Shown here: piece after piece, positions 1 to 11,204 of the stretch | Numbering within the stretch: the first letter of the stretch is position 1 | Layout of the letters: each line of letters starts with the position of its first letter | Assembly (NCBI GenBank): GCA_020627885.1 | Contig: JAHDGB010000003.1 | Span: 1-48,107, forward strand | DNA from: Flavobacteriaceae bacterium | Lineage (GTDB): Bacteria > Bacteroidota > Bacteroidia > Flavobacteriales > Flavobacteriaceae | Direction: 5' to 3' | DNA length: 48,107 bases | Translations under genes and position numbers: made by a program | The notes under the pieces: generated by a model | The model's database searches: none | Seen by the model: only the letters and a program-made list of their open reading frames with translations | What the model was told of the DNA's origin: nothing

Positions 1-48
1 TATACCGTAAAAGATGGTGATGTTATGCATTTCTTGTTTAATGTGTAG
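1..48 (+). CDS. ychF: C-terminal end of redox-regulated ATPase YchF (partial, truncated by window start)
   Basis: Frame 1 reads YTVKDGDVMHFLFNV*, matching the conserved YchF C-terminus (DGDVMxFxFNV). Confidence 0.85.
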   Translation, partial: YTVKDGDVMHFLFNV

Positions 49-154
49 TTTTAATGATTTTTTACAAAAAAAAGCGTATTTCATCGATTAAATTTGAATT
101 TCACCTATTAAAATTGTTTTTTTGATTAATTTAATAATTGAAATTTTTAATTTT

Positions 155-934
155 ATGAGGTTTAATGTTGTATTTTGTGTTGTTGTGTTGCTTTTGTTTA
201 ACGGTGTAATTTATGCTCAAGTAGGTATTGGTACAACCTCTCCAGACTCATCATCTATTTTGGATGTGTCTAGTACGGCAGGGGGGATATTAGCTCCAAG
301 AATGACAACAGCTCAAAGATTAGCTATTTCTAATCCTTCTGCTGGTCTTATGGTATATGACACAGATTTGAAATGTATGTCTATTAATCAAGGTACACCT
401 TCAGTACCAGAATGGATTTGTCAGGAACATATCGCTAATAGTACTATACCGTCAGTAACTGTATCGACTTCTACTTTATATGCAGATACTTCTACAAATT
501 GGAGAACATGGGTAGATGTTCCTGGCTTATCTAATACCTTTACTATAACAGACACTAGAACAATAAAGATTAACTGGACCTTATTTACAGGGCAGGATAA
601 TTCGACTAGTTCAGATGGCTTTGCTCAAATGTTTACTGTTTTGGAAATAAACGGTACTCGAGATGAAAGCTCATCAAATTACCTTCCTATGATTCATAAT
701 ACTGGAGGAAGTGGTTATCGTTTATTAATGAATCCTTGTAGTTATTCGCATACCGTAGAGCTAGCGCCAGGAACTTATACTATAAAGGTGAAAGTCTATG
801 TTGCTTCTTTTTTGGGATCTACTACAGGTGTGAAAATTGGTCAAATATTTACAGGTTGGACAGGAGGAGGAAATATGACTACTGCTGAAAATGAAAATGC
901 AGCCTCTAATAAATTGCTTATAGGGTTTTTGTAG
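155..934 (+). CDS. Secreted hypothetical protein with N-terminal VGIGTTxPDxSSILDV motif
   Basis: Start moved to ATG 155 (MRFNVVFCVVVLLLFNGVIYAQ signal peptide). The AQVGIGTTSPDSSSILDVSSTAGGILAPRMT motif is common in secreted Flavobacteria proteins. Confidence 0.7.
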   Translation: MRFNVVFCVVVLLLFNGVIYAQVGIGTTSPDSSSILDVSSTAGGILAPRMTTAQRLAISNPSAGLMVYDTDLKCMSINQGTPSVPEWICQEHIANSTIPSVTVSTSTLYADTSTNWRTWVDVPGLSNTFTITDTRTIKINWTLFTGQDNSTSSDGFAQMFTVLEINGTRDESSSNYLPMIHNTGGSGYRLLMNPCSYSHTVELAPGTYTIKVKVYVASFLGSTTGVKIGQIFTGWTGGGNMTTAENENAASNKLLIGFL

Positions 935-1112
935 AGATTTATATAATAAAATTTCTGTAACATTTTAAAAAATGCGTTGTTAATTATTTTTTTTAATAAA
1001 AACTAATTAACAACTTCTTGTTAATTACTTTGTGTAAACACTATGTTTAGTTTTAAGATGTTGTACTATATTAGCAACTAATCATGAAATTTTCCGTACT
1101 CTAAATTACCCT

Positions 1113-2966
1113 ATGTCTAAACCAACAAAATATACAGAAGATAATATACGATCATTAGATTGGAAGGAGCATATTCGTATGCGTCCAGGGATGTATATTG
1201 GTAAATTGGGTGACGGCTCTTCTCCAGATGATGGCATCTATATTCTTTTAAAAGAAGTTTTAGATAACTCTATAGATGAATATGTAATGGGAGCAGGAAA
1301 AACTATCGAAATTTCTGTTCAAGGTAGTAAGGTTATTGTTAGGGATTACGGCCGGGGTATTCCATTAGGAAAAGTGGTAGATGTGGTTTCAAAAATGAAT
1401 ACAGGTGGAAAATATGATTCTAAAGCATTTAAAAAATCTGTTGGATTAAATGGTGTTGGTACAAAGGCTGTAAATGCATTATCATCATATTTTAGAGTAG
1501 AATCGACTAGAGATAATAAATCTGCATCTGCAGAATTCGAACAAGGGAATTTATTAAATCAAGATTTATTAGATGATACTTCTCGTAGGAAGGGGACTAA
1601 AGTGTCTTTTATCCCAGATGAAGTTATTTTTAAAAATTATAAGTATAGAAGTGAATATGTTGTAAAAATGCTTAAAAACTATGTTTATCTAAATCCTGGG
1701 TTAACAATAGTTTTTAATGGTGAAAAATTCTATAGCGAAAACGGATTAAAAGACCTGTTATCTGAAAATATTAATGAAATAGATTTATTATACCCTATTA
1801 TACACTTAAGAGGAGACGATATTGAAGTGGCTTTAACACACCATAAAACACAATATAGCGAAGAATATCACTCATTTGTTAACGGACAAAATACAACCCA
1901 AGGAGGAACACATTTGGCAGCTTTCCGAGAAGCTTTGGTAAAAACATTAAGAGAGTTTTACGGAAAAAATTATGAAGCTTCAGATATTAGAAAATCTGTA
2001 GTTAGTGCTATTGCAATAAAGGTTATGGAACCGGTTTTTGAAAGCCAAACAAAAACGAAACTAGGCTCTACAGATATGGGTGGGGATTTGCCAACTGTGC
2101 GCACATATATTAATGATTTTTTAAAAACGCATTTAGATAACTTCTTACATAAAAACCCAGATTCTGCTGAAAAAATTCAACGAAAAATACTTCAAGCAGA
2201 AAGAGAGCGAAAAGAACTATCTGGTATTAGAAAATTGGCAAAAGACCGTGCTAAAAAAGCAAGTTTACATAATAAAAAATTACGCGATTGCCGTGTGCAC
2301 TTTGGAGATACTAAAAATGAAAGAAATTTAGAGTCAACCTTATTCATAACAGAGGGCGATTCGGCTTCAGGAAGTATAACTAAATCGCGCGATGTAAATA
2401 CTCAGGCTGTTTTTAGTTTAAAAGGAAAACCTTTAAACTGTTATGGATTAACAAAGAAAATTGTTTACGAAAATGAAGAATTTAACTTGTTACAAGCAGC
2501 TTTAAATATAGAAGAATCTCTTGAAGATTTGCGTTATAACAATGTCGTTATTGCTACAGATGCAGATGTAGATGGCATGCACATTAGGTTGTTGTTAATA
2601 ACATTTTTTCTTCAATTTTTTCCTGAAGTTATAAAGGAAGGGCATTTGTATATTTTACAAACTCCCTTGTTTAGAGTAAGAAATAAAAAAGAAACCATTT
2701 ATTGCTATACAGAAGAAGAACGAATTAATGCTATAGAAAAATTAAAGCCTAAACCAGAAATAACTCGATTTAAAGGATTGGGTGAAATTTCTCCAGACGA
2801 ATTCAAACATTTTATTGGTGATAACATACGTCTAGACCCTATTATGTTAGATGATAATATGTCTATTGAAGAGTTGTTGTCTTTTTATATGGGGAAAAAT
2901 ACACCTAGTCGACAAGAGTTTATTATTGAGAATTTAAAAGTTGAAGTCGATTTAATAGAAAATTAA
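1113..2966 (+). CDS. parE: DNA topoisomerase IV subunit B
   Basis: GHKL ATPase motifs ([25 protein letters not shown]) and TOPRIM ([19 protein letters not shown]); next to parC. Confidence 0.95.
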   Translation: MSKPTKYTEDNIRSLDWKEHIRMRPGMYIGKLGDGSSPDDGIYILLKEVLDNSIDEYVMGAGKTIEISVQGSKVIVRDYGRGIPLGKVVDVVSKMNTGGKYDSKAFKKSVGLNGVGTKAVNALSSYFRVESTRDNKSASAEFEQGNLLNQDLLDDTSRRKGTKVSFIPDEVIFKNYKYRSEYVVKMLKNYVYLNPGLTIVFNGEKFYSENGLKDLLSENINEIDLLYPIIHLRGDDIEVALTHHKTQYSEEYHSFVNGQNTTQGGTHLAAFREALVKTLREFYGKNYEASDIRKSVVSAIAIKVMEPVFESQTKTKLGSTDMGGDLPTVRTYINDFLKTHLDNFLHKNPDSAEKIQRKILQAERERKELSGIRKLAKDRAKKASLHNKKLRDCRVHFGDTKNERNLESTLFITEGDSASGSITKSRDVNTQAVFSLKGKPLNCYGLTKKIVYENEEFNLLQAALNIEESLEDLRYNNVVIATDADVDGMHIRLLLITFFLQFFPEVIKEGHLYILQTPLFRVRNKKETIYCYTEEERINAIEKLKPKPEITRFKGLGEISPDEFKHFIGDNIRLDPIMLDDNMSIEELLSFYMGKNTPSRQEFIIENLKVEVDLIEN

Positions 2967-2973
2967 TTATAGT

Positions 2974-3198
2974 ATGAAACAACACGAAAACTTAAAACAT
3001 GTACTAGGCGTGCTCTCATTCGTTATTTTGATTATTTGTTTAATTCAGGTTTTTAGCCATAAACTAAGTTTTAAAGACTATGAGATGTTTTATGCAATAA
3101 CTTTTTTTAGTGCCTTATTTACAACTGTAGAGTGTGTTGATTTGTATAAATTATATAGTAAAAAAAGAAAAAACACCAACAATACTATAAAAGGATAA
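2974..3198 (+). CDS. Small membrane protein, unknown function
   Basis: 74 aa with two hydrophobic segments, between parE and parC, 7 bp after parE. Confidence 0.6.
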   Translation: MKQHENLKHVLGVLSFVILIICLIQVFSHKLSFKDYEMFYAITFFSALFTTVECVDLYKLYSKKRKNTNNTIKG

Positions 3199-3295
3199 TA
3201 TTTATTAACAATTCATTAAGGGGCTAATAAAATAATAAATACCATTAAATTTTGTGTAACTGTACTGTTAATAGTTATAGAAAAGGAATATTAGA

Positions 3296-5935
3296 ATGAG
3301 TGAAGAAAACGACGAATTAGAAAACCTAAATAATAATAACGAACAAGAACCTCAAGAGACAATTACCAGGATAACTGGGATGTATAAAGAATGGTTTTTA
3401 GATTATGCTTCTTATGTTATTTTAGAACGAGCAGTACCAGCAATTGAAGATGGTTTTAAACCTGTGCAACGTCGTATTATGCACTCTATGAAAGATTTGG
3501 ATGATGGGCGCTATAATAAAGTAGCAAACATTGTTGGTCATACCATGCAGTACCACCCACATGGCGATGCAAGTATAGCTGATGCAATGGTGCAGATTGG
3601 TCAAAAAGATTTATTAATAGATACTCAGGGAAACTGGGGAAACATTCTTACAGGTGATAGGGCAGCGGCTTCTCGTTATATAGAGGCACGTATTTCTAAA
3701 TTTGGTTTAGATGTTGTTTTTAATCCGAAAATTACAGAATGGCAGGCGTCCTACGATGGTCGTCGAAAAGAACCAGTAAACCTCCCCGTGATGTTTCCTT
3801 TATTATTGGCCCAAGGAGGTGAGGGTATTGCTGTAGGGCTATCAACTAAAATACTGCCACATAATTTTATTGAGTTAATAGAGGCTTCTATAAAGCATTT
3901 ACAAGGAAAACGTTTTACGATTTTACCAGATTTCCCTACTTCAGGAATTGCAGATTTTTCCAATTATAATGATGGGTTAAGAGGTGGTAAAGTACGTGTT
4001 AGAGCCAAAATAGCTCAATTAGATAAAAACACACTTATAATAAGTGAAATACCATTTGCTACCACAACATCTTCATTAATAGATTCTATTTTAAAAGCTA
4101 ATGATAAAGGAAAAATTAGAGTCAAAAAAATAGAGGATAATACAGCGGCTAAAGTTGAAATATTAATTCATCTGCCTCCTGGTTTGTCTCCAGACAAATC
4201 GATAGATGCCTTGTACGCATTTACAAGTTGCGAAACATCTATTTCGCCTTTAGGGTGTGTCATTGAAGATAACAAACCCTTGTTCATTGGGGTTTCGGAA
4301 ATGTTACGTCGCTCTACAGATAATACAGTTCAGCTCTTAAAGCAAGAACTAGAAATTAAATTAAGTGAATTTGAAGAACAATGGCATTTTGCTAGTTTAG
4401 AACGCATTTTTATCGAGAATAGAATATATCGCGATATTGAAGAAGAAGAAACTTGGGAAGGTGTTATTCAAGCAATAGATAAAGGATTGAAGCCACATAT
4501 TAAGCATTTAAAACGTGCTATAACTGTTGATGATATTACCCGTTTAACCGAAATTAGAATTAAACGTATTTCAAAATTTGATATTGACAAAGCCCAACAG
4601 AAAATAGAGGCATTAGAAGATCAAATCGCCGAAATGAAGCATCATTTGGCTAATCTTATAGATTATACTATTGCTTATTTTACAAGGTTAAAAAAGGATT
4701 ATGGAGAAGGAAGAGCGCGTAAAACAGAAATTAGAACATTTGATGATGTCGATGCAACAAAAGTTGTAATTAGGAATACAAAACTTTATGTAAATAGGGA
4801 GGAAGGTTTTATAGGTACCTCATTACGCAAAAATGAATATGTTTGCGATTGTAGTGATATTGATGATATCATAGCATTTACTGGAGCTGGTAAAATGATG
4901 GTAACTAAAGTTGGGTCGAAAACATTTATCGGTAAAGATATTATTCATGTTGCGGTATTTAAAAAGAAAGACAAGCGAACCATTTATAATATGATTTACA
5001 GAGATGGAGGTAAAGGCGCGTCATATATAAAGCGTTTTGCTGTAACATCTATAACTAGAGATAAAGAATACGATTTAACAAACGGTAATAAAAGTTCAAA
5101 ACTTTGGTATTTTTCGGCAAATCCTAATGGAGAAGCCGAAGTTATTTCTATTTTCTTAAGACAAGTTGGAAGTGTTAAAAAATTAAAATGGGATATCAGT
5201 TTTGCAGACATTCTAATTAAAGGTAGGGCTTCAAAAGGTAATTTAGTAACTAAATATTCTATTAAGAAAATTGAACTAAAAGAAAAAGGAGTGTCCACTC
5301 TTAAACCTCGAAAAATATGGTTTGATGATACTGTACAGCGTTTAAATGTTGATGTCAGAGGAGAGTTGGTAGGAGAGTTTAGAGGAGAGGATAGAATTTT
5401 AGTTATTAATCAGAAAGGAATTGTAAAAACAATAATACCCGAGGTTACAGCTCATTTTGATAACGATATGATTGTTATGGAAAAATGGGTGCCTAATAAG
5501 CCAATTTCTGCTATTTATTTTGATGGTGAAAAAGAAAAGTATTTTGTAAAACGCTTTTTAGTAGAAAATGAAGGAAAAGAAGAATTGTTTATTTCAGAAC
5601 ACGAAAATTCTCATTTAGAGATTGTGTCTACAGACTGGAAACCTCTTGTAGAAATTGTATTTTCGAAAGAAAGAGGTAAAGAGCGAAAAGAGAATCAAAA
5701 TATTGATATAGAGGGGTTTATATCGGTTAAAGGAATTAAAGCTTTAGGAAATCAATTAACAAGTTTAAAAGTAAAAACTGTTAATTTATTAGCTCCAATT
5801 CCTTATGATGTTGCTGATGAAACAGTTGTTGAAAAAACAGAACTAACACCTAGCTTGTCGCAAGAGGATATAGAAAATGAAAATAACAGTTCCGAAAATC
5901 TAGACGATGATGAGGCTCAAACCACGTTATTTTAA
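3296..5935 (+). CDS. parC: DNA topoisomerase IV subunit A
   Basis: YASYVILERAVPAIEDGFKPVQRRIMHSM and catalytic-Tyr region AAASRYIEARIS; follows parE. Confidence 0.95.
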   Translation: MSEENDELENLNNNNEQEPQETITRITGMYKEWFLDYASYVILERAVPAIEDGFKPVQRRIMHSMKDLDDGRYNKVANIVGHTMQYHPHGDASIADAMVQIGQKDLLIDTQGNWGNILTGDRAAASRYIEARISKFGLDVVFNPKITEWQASYDGRRKEPVNLPVMFPLLLAQGGEGIAVGLSTKILPHNFIELIEASIKHLQGKRFTILPDFPTSGIADFSNYNDGLRGGKVRVRAKIAQLDKNTLIISEIPFATTTSSLIDSILKANDKGKIRVKKIEDNTAAKVEILIHLPPGLSPDKSIDALYAFTSCETSISPLGCVIEDNKPLFIGVSEMLRRSTDNTVQLLKQELEIKLSEFEEQWHFASLERIFIENRIYRDIEEEETWEGVIQAIDKGLKPHIKHLKRAITVDDITRLTEIRIKRISKFDIDKAQQKIEALEDQIAEMKHHLANLIDYTIAYFTRLKKDYGEGRARKTEIRTFDDVDATKVVIRNTKLYVNREEGFIGTSLRKNEYVCDCSDIDDIIAFTGAGKMMVTKVGSKTFIGKDIIHVAVFKKKDKRTIYNMIYRDGGKGASYIKRFAVTSITRDKEYDLTNGNKSSKLWYFSANPNGEAEVISIFLRQVGSVKKLKWDISFADILIKGRASKGNLVTKYSIKKIELKEKGVSTLKPRKIWFDDTVQRLNVDVRGELVGEFRGEDRILVINQKGIVKTIIPEVTAHFDNDMIVMEKWVPNKPISAIYFDGEKEKYFVKRFLVENEGKEELFISEHENSHLEIVSTDWKPLVEIVFSKERGKERKENQNIDIEGFISVKGIKALGNQLTSLKVKTVNLLAPIPYDVADETVVEKTELTPSLSQEDIENENNSSENLDDDEAQTTLF

Positions 5936-5960
5936 TAATATAACCAGTCTAAACCAATTA

Positions 5961-6284
5961 TTAAATTAGTCCGTCCATACCTGGGATATTAGGCATACCA
6001 TCTTTAGCTACTGCAGCAATTTCGGCTTCATGAATATTAGTAGCTTTCTCTATAGCTTTGTTTAGCGTTAAGATTAAGTAGTCTTCTAATTGCTCTTTAT
6101 CTTTTAATAAAGAATCGTCTATGGCTATAGTTTTAATAACTCTATTTGCTGTTAATGTAACTTTTAATAAGTCATCACTACTATTTTCATCAACTAAAAC
6201 AGTATTTAAACGCGCTTTAGTTTCTTCAACTTTTTTCTGAGTTTCTTTAAGTTTGCCCATCATTCCCATTAGGTCTCCAAACAT
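5961..6284 (-). CDS. YbaB/EbfC family nucleoid-associated protein
   Basis: [26 protein letters not shown]...[10 protein letters not shown], typical YbaB/EbfC layout and size. Confidence 0.85.
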   Translation of the reverse strand: MFGDLMGMMGKLKETQKKVEETKARLNTVLVDENSSDDLLKVTLTANRVIKTIAIDDSLLKDKEQLEDYLILTLNKAIEKATNIHEAEIAAVAKDGMPNIPGMDGLI

Positions 6285-6465
6285 ATATTCTAAAATTTAA
6301 TTTGTTAAAATGCAAATCTATTAAATTATAAACAAAACAATCTCATATATTTTGGGGAAAAATAACTTGTATCATATGAATTTAAAATCGTCATTTTAAC
6401 TAAGAAAAAAGAAATGGGGTTAATTGACTATTTTGAAATTTATTTGGAGCATACTCATTTTTATT

Positions 6466-8601
6466 ATGAAGAAATTTAGCATCATTATGTTAATAAATTT
6501 TATTTTCGCAATGTCTTGTAAAAACGATCAAAGTATGACAGAAAATAATATAAGAAAAATACCATTAGTTAAGAAAATAGAAAAGAAACTAGAGATACAT
6601 AACGATGTAAGAAACGACAACTATTTTTGGTTAAATGACAGGGAGAATAAAGATGTTATTGCTTATTTAAATGAAGAAAATGCATATACCGAAGCGTCAT
6701 TAAAACATACTGAGCAATTTCAGAAAAACTTATTCGAAGAAATGAAAGGCCGCATTAAAAAGGATGACTCTTCTGTGCCTTATAAGAAAAACGGGTATTG
6801 GTATATTACCAGGTATGAAAAGGGGAAAGATTACCCTGTTTACCTAAGAAAGAAAGAGTCTCTTAATGCAGAGGAAGAAGTTTTGTTTGATTGTAATGAA
6901 ATGGCAAAAGGCCATTCTTATTTCCAACTTGGTGGATTATCTATAAGTCCTGATAATAAATTTGCGAGTTTTTCTATAGATACAGTAAGCAGAAGACAAT
7001 ATACATTGTATATAAAAAACTTAATAACGGGAGAGGTTTTTTTAGATAAAATTGAAAACACCACAGGGAGTTCTACATGGGCAAATGATAATAAAACGTT
7101 ATTCTATACCAAGAAAGACGAGGTTACTTTAAGGTCGGAAAAAATATATAAGCATAAAATAAAAACATCATCTAATGATGATGAAATAGTATATGAAGAG
7201 AAAGATGATACCTTTAATGCTTTTGTTTATAAATCAAAATCTCAAAAATATATTATAATTGGAGCCACCAGTACATTAACTTCTGAATATAGGGTATTAG
7301 ATGCAAACACTCCAGATGAGGAATTTACCATTTTTCAGCCTAGAGAAAGGGGATTAGAATACTCAATAGCACATTATAGTGATAGTTTTTATATCATAAC
7401 GAACAAAGATGACGCTACAAATTTCAAACTTCAAAAAACAAGCGAAAAAAAAACATTAAAAGAAAACTGGGTCGATGTTATACCGCATAGAAAATCAGTA
7501 TTAATAGAAGATATCGAAATTTTTGAAGACTATTTGGTTGTAAATGAAAGAGAAAATGGTCTAAACCAATTACGTATTATGAGTTGGGACGGAAAAGAAG
7601 ATTATTATTTTCCTTTTGAAAATGAAACTTACACAGCAGGAATTGGTGTTAATCCAGATTTTAATAGCAAGATATTAAGATACTCATATAACTCATTAAC
7701 GACTCCTAGTTCAGTAATAGATTATAATTTTAAGACCAAACAAAAAGAGGTTAAAAAAGAACAAATTGTTTTAGGCGGAAGTTTCGATAAAAACAATTAC
7801 GAATCTAAGCGAGTATGGGCAATAGCCAGGGATGGGGTCAAGGTGCCAATATCTTTAGTGTATAAAAAAGGAACAAAGCTAGACGGTAGTAGTCCTTTGT
7901 TGCAATACGCATATGGTTCGTATGGGTCAACTATAGATCCTTATTTTTCTTCAGTTCGTTTAAGTTTATTAGATAGAGGTTTTATATATGCTATTTCTCA
8001 TGTAAGAGGTGGAGAATATTTAGGACGCGAATGGTACGAAAACGGAAAATTAAAAGCCAAGAAGAATACATTTACAGATTTTATCGATTGTTCTAAATAT
8101 TTAATAAGTGAAAACTACACCTCCGAAAAGCATTTGTATGCCATGGGCGGGAGTGCAGGTGGCTTATTAATGGGGGTAATAGTGAATATGAATCCCGAAT
8201 TATATAATGGTGTTATAGCAGCGGTTCCTTTTGTAGATGTTATTACAACAATGTTAGACGATAGTATTCCGCTAACCACAGGAGAGTATGATGAGTGGGG
8301 GAACCCAAATGAAAAGGACTATTATGATTATATGAAAACGTATTCACCATATGATAATGTAATAGCACAAAACTACCCTAATATGTTAGTAACAACTGGG
8401 TTACATGATTCTCAAGTACAATATTTTGAACCTGCAAAATGGGTAGCTAAATTAAGAGAATTAAAAACAGATTCAAATAAACTCTTATTTAATGTAAACA
8501 TGGAAGCTGGGCATGGAGGTGCTTCTGGACGTTTTGAAAGTTTAAAAGAAGTGGCACTAGAGTACGCTTTTTTATTAGATTTAGAAGGAATCTCTAAATA
8601 A
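6466..8601 (+). CDS. S9 family peptidase (oligopeptidase B-like), lipoprotein
   Basis: Ser nucleophile GGSAGG, C-terminal His region EAGHGGASGR, oligopeptidase-type N-terminus DNYFWLNDRENKDV. Start at ATG 6466 gives a lipobox (FAMSC). Confidence 0.9.
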   Translation: MKKFSIIMLINFIFAMSCKNDQSMTENNIRKIPLVKKIEKKLEIHNDVRNDNYFWLNDRENKDVIAYLNEENAYTEASLKHTEQFQKNLFEEMKGRIKKDDSSVPYKKNGYWYITRYEKGKDYPVYLRKKESLNAEEEVLFDCNEMAKGHSYFQLGGLSISPDNKFASFSIDTVSRRQYTLYIKNLITGEVFLDKIENTTGSSTWANDNKTLFYTKKDEVTLRSEKIYKHKIKTSSNDDEIVYEEKDDTFNAFVYKSKSQKYIIIGATSTLTSEYRVLDANTPDEEFTIFQPRERGLEYSIAHYSDSFYIITNKDDATNFKLQKTSEKKTLKENWVDVIPHRKSVLIEDIEIFEDYLVVNERENGLNQLRIMSWDGKEDYYFPFENETYTAGIGVNPDFNSKILRYSYNSLTTPSSVIDYNFKTKQKEVKKEQIVLGGSFDKNNYESKRVWAIARDGVKVPISLVYKKGTKLDGSSPLLQYAYGSYGSTIDPYFSSVRLSLLDRGFIYAISHVRGGEYLGREWYENGKLKAKKNTFTDFIDCSKYLISENYTSEKHLYAMGGSAGGLLMGVIVNMNPELYNGVIAAVPFVDVITTMLDDSIPLTTGEYDEWGNPNEKDYYDYMKTYSPYDNVIAQNYPNMLVTTGLHDSQVQYFEPAKWVAKLRELKTDSNKLLFNVNMEAGHGGASGRFESLKEVALEYAFLLDLEGISK

Positions 8602-8678
8602 TTAATTTAAAAATCTTATTTTTGAAAGTCCTTAGCTAATAACTAATATGTGGTGATAAACCATTCTTAAGAAGTCCA

Positions 8679-9713
8679 ATGAATCAAAAAAAACAAGTTT
8701 TTAATAATGTGTTAGACCTTATAGGTAATACACCATTAATAAAGCTAAATAATATTACGAAGAAATTTAAAGGAAATTATTATGCAAAAGTAGAAGCATT
8801 TAATCCTGGGCATTCTTCAAAAGACAGAGTAGCACTTTATATTATTGAACAAGCTGAAAAAAAAGGAATTATAAAACCAGGAGATACGATTATAGAAACC
8901 ACTTCTGGTAATACTGGTTTTAGCTTGGCAATGGTTAGTATCGTTAAAGGTTATAACTGTATTTTAGCTGTGAGTTCAAAATCTTCTGCAGATAAAATAG
9001 ATATGCTTAAAAATATGGGGGCGCAAGTGTATGTTTGCCCTGCAAATGTTAAAGCGGACGATCCTAGGTCTTATTATGAAGTCGCAAAAAAGCTTCATAA
9101 AGAAATTAAAGGTTCTGTATATATCAATCAATATTTTAATGAATTAAATATTGAAGCGCATTATGCTACTACAGGACCAGAAATATGGAATCAAACCAAT
9201 GGTGAAATAACACATTTGGTTTCTTGTAGTGGAACAGGAGGTACTATTTCGGGAACAGCAAGATTTTTGAAGGAAAAAAACTCTAATGTTAAAATAATTG
9301 GTGTAGATGCTTATGGTTCTGTAATAAAAAAATATCATGAAACTCGCGAGTTCGATTCTAATGAAATATATCCTTATAGAATAGAAGGACTTGGCAAAAA
9401 CTTAATCCCAACAGCAACTGATTTTGATGCTATAGATCAATTTGAAAAAGTTGCCGACCAGGAAAGCGCTATAACTGCGAGAGAGATAGCAATAGAAGAA
9501 GGTTTATTTGTAGGATATACATCTGGAGCAGCAATGCAAGCCGTTAAGCAATTAAATGAAAAAAATACATTTAATGTTAATGATACTATTGTTGTTGTTT
9601 TTCCAGATCATGGTTCTCGATATATGAGTAAAATATATAATGATAAATGGATGGAAGACCAAGGCTTCTTTGATTTAGAAATAACAACAAAAAGTATAGA
9701 GTACATAAAATAA
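8679..9713 (+). CDS. PLP-dependent cysteine synthase-like enzyme (candidate cysteate synthase)
   Basis: [22 protein letters not shown] (PLP Lys), [24 protein letters not shown]; fold type II PLP family. Cysteate assignment rests only on adjacency to the next gene. Confidence 0.85.
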   Translation: MNQKKQVFNNVLDLIGNTPLIKLNNITKKFKGNYYAKVEAFNPGHSSKDRVALYIIEQAEKKGIIKPGDTIIETTSGNTGFSLAMVSIVKGYNCILAVSSKSSADKIDMLKNMGAQVYVCPANVKADDPRSYYEVAKKLHKEIKGSVYINQYFNELNIEAHYATTGPEIWNQTNGEITHLVSCSGTGGTISGTARFLKEKNSNVKIIGVDAYGSVIKKYHETREFDSNEIYPYRIEGLGKNLIPTATDFDAIDQFEKVADQESAITAREIAIEEGLFVGYTSGAAMQAVKQLNEKNTFNVNDTIVVVFPDHGSRYMSKIYNDKWMEDQGFFDLEITTKSIEYIK

Positions 9714-9833
9714 GTATAGATTATAACTAGTAGTTAACATATTTGCTGTTTTTTTGTTAACAATACAGTTTAAGATGTTGTCAATGGAGCAGAGAAATGT
9801 TTAATTTTGAAGTATTAATTTGATCGCTAAGAA

Positions 9834-11096
9834 ATGAAAGATTTATTCGAAAAAATATATAAAGATAAAGGACCATTAGGAAAATGGGCTTCGCAGGCAG
9901 AAGGATATTTTGTATTCCCTAAGCTTGAAGGACAAATTTCTAATAGAATGAAGTTCCAAGGTAAAGAGGTGATTACCTGGAGTATAAATGATTATTTAGG
10001 GCTAGCAAATCATCCAGAAGTTCGTGAGGTAGATGCTCAAGCAGCTGCGGATTATGGTTCTGCATATCCTATGGGAGCAAGAATGATGTCAGGTCATACT
10101 GATTTACATGAACAACTTCAAAATGAATTGGCAGATTTTGTTAGTAAAGAAGCAACATATTTGCTTAATTTTGGATATCAAGGAATGGTTTCTACCGTAG
10201 ATGCCCTGGTTTCTAAAGACGATATTATTGTATACGATGTCGATTCGCATGCCTGTATAATAGATGGTGTGCGTTTGCATATGGGTAAAAGGTTTACATA
10301 TAAGCATAATGATATTGAGAGTTTAGAAAAAAACCTTGAACGCGCCACTAAAATGGCAGAACAAACTGGAGGAGGTATTCTTGTTATTTCAGAAGGTGTT
10401 TTTGGAATGAGAGGAGAGCAAGGTCGATTAAAAGAAATCGTTGCTCTTAAAGAAAAATTTAATTTCAGATTATTTGTTGATGATGCTCATGGCTTTGGTA
10501 CTCTTGGAAAAACTGGAGCAGGTGCTGGGGAAGAACAAGGTATTCAAGACGATATAGATGTGTATTTTGCAACATTTGCAAAATCTATGGCGAGTACAGG
10601 TGCTTTTATTGCTGGAGACAAAGAAATAATAGACTATTTAAAATATAATTTACGTTCTCAAATGTTTGCTAAATCGTTACAAATGCAACTAGTAGTTGGT
10701 GCATTAAAACGTTTAGATATGTTAAGAACAATGCCGGAGTTAAAACAAAATTTATGGACTATTGTTAATGCATTACAATCTGGATTAAAAGCAAGAGGTT
10801 TTGATATAGGAACAACACAAAGTTGTGTTACACCGGTATATCTAAAAGGGAGTATTCCAGAGGCAATGGCTCTTGTTAGAGACTTGCGAGAAAACTACGG
10901 TGTCTTCTGTTCTATAGTGGTTTATCCTGTTGTACCTAAAGGATTAATTTTATTAAGAATGATACCTACAGCGGCGCACACATTACAAGATGTAGAAGAT
11001 ACGTTAGACGCTTTTGATGCTATTAGAGATAGGTTAGAAAATGGAACTTATAAACGTATGTCTGCTTCATTGATGAAAGCAATGGGTGAGGTGTAA
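9834..11096 (+). CDS. Alpha-oxoamine synthase family acyltransferase (SPT/KBL-like; probable cysteate fatty acyltransferase)
   Basis: SINDYLGLANHPEV, YPMGARMMSGHTDLHEQLQNELA, DDAHGFGTLGKTGAG, TFAKSMASTGAFIAG; 420 aa. Confidence 0.85.
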   Translation: MKDLFEKIYKDKGPLGKWASQAEGYFVFPKLEGQISNRMKFQGKEVITWSINDYLGLANHPEVREVDAQAAADYGSAYPMGARMMSGHTDLHEQLQNELADFVSKEATYLLNFGYQGMVSTVDALVSKDDIIVYDVDSHACIIDGVRLHMGKRFTYKHNDIESLEKNLERATKMAEQTGGGILVISEGVFGMRGEQGRLKEIVALKEKFNFRLFVDDAHGFGTLGKTGAGAGEEQGIQDDIDVYFATFAKSMASTGAFIAGDKEIIDYLKYNLRSQMFAKSLQMQLVVGALKRLDMLRTMPELKQNLWTIVNALQSGLKARGFDIGTTQSCVTPVYLKGSIPEAMALVRDLRENYGVFCSIVVYPVVPKGLILLRMIPTAAHTLQDVEDTLDAFDAIRDRLENGTYKRMSASLMKAMGEV

Positions 11097-11113
11097 TTAT
11101 AAATTACTTATGC

Positions 11114-11150
11114 AAAAAAGCTGTCCGAATATATTTCTGACAGCTTTTTT
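11114..11150. terminator. Intrinsic terminator after the SPT/KBL-like gene (possibly bidirectional)
   Basis: AAAAAAGCTGTC-cgaatatatttct-GACAGCTTTTTT inverted repeat. Confidence 0.85.
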
Positions 11151-11204
11151 GTATAGTATTTAAAAGTTTATTCTAGGAGGGTTTAATCTCTTTTAGGTTT
11201 AATT

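Noticed and set aside
3422-3604. Antisense ORF within parC (similarly 3751-3963, 4996-5298 and most other minus-strand ORFs lying inside plus-strand genes)
   Set aside because: Lie fully inside strongly conserved genes on the opposite strand, with no recognisable domain or signal; typical spurious shadow ORFs.
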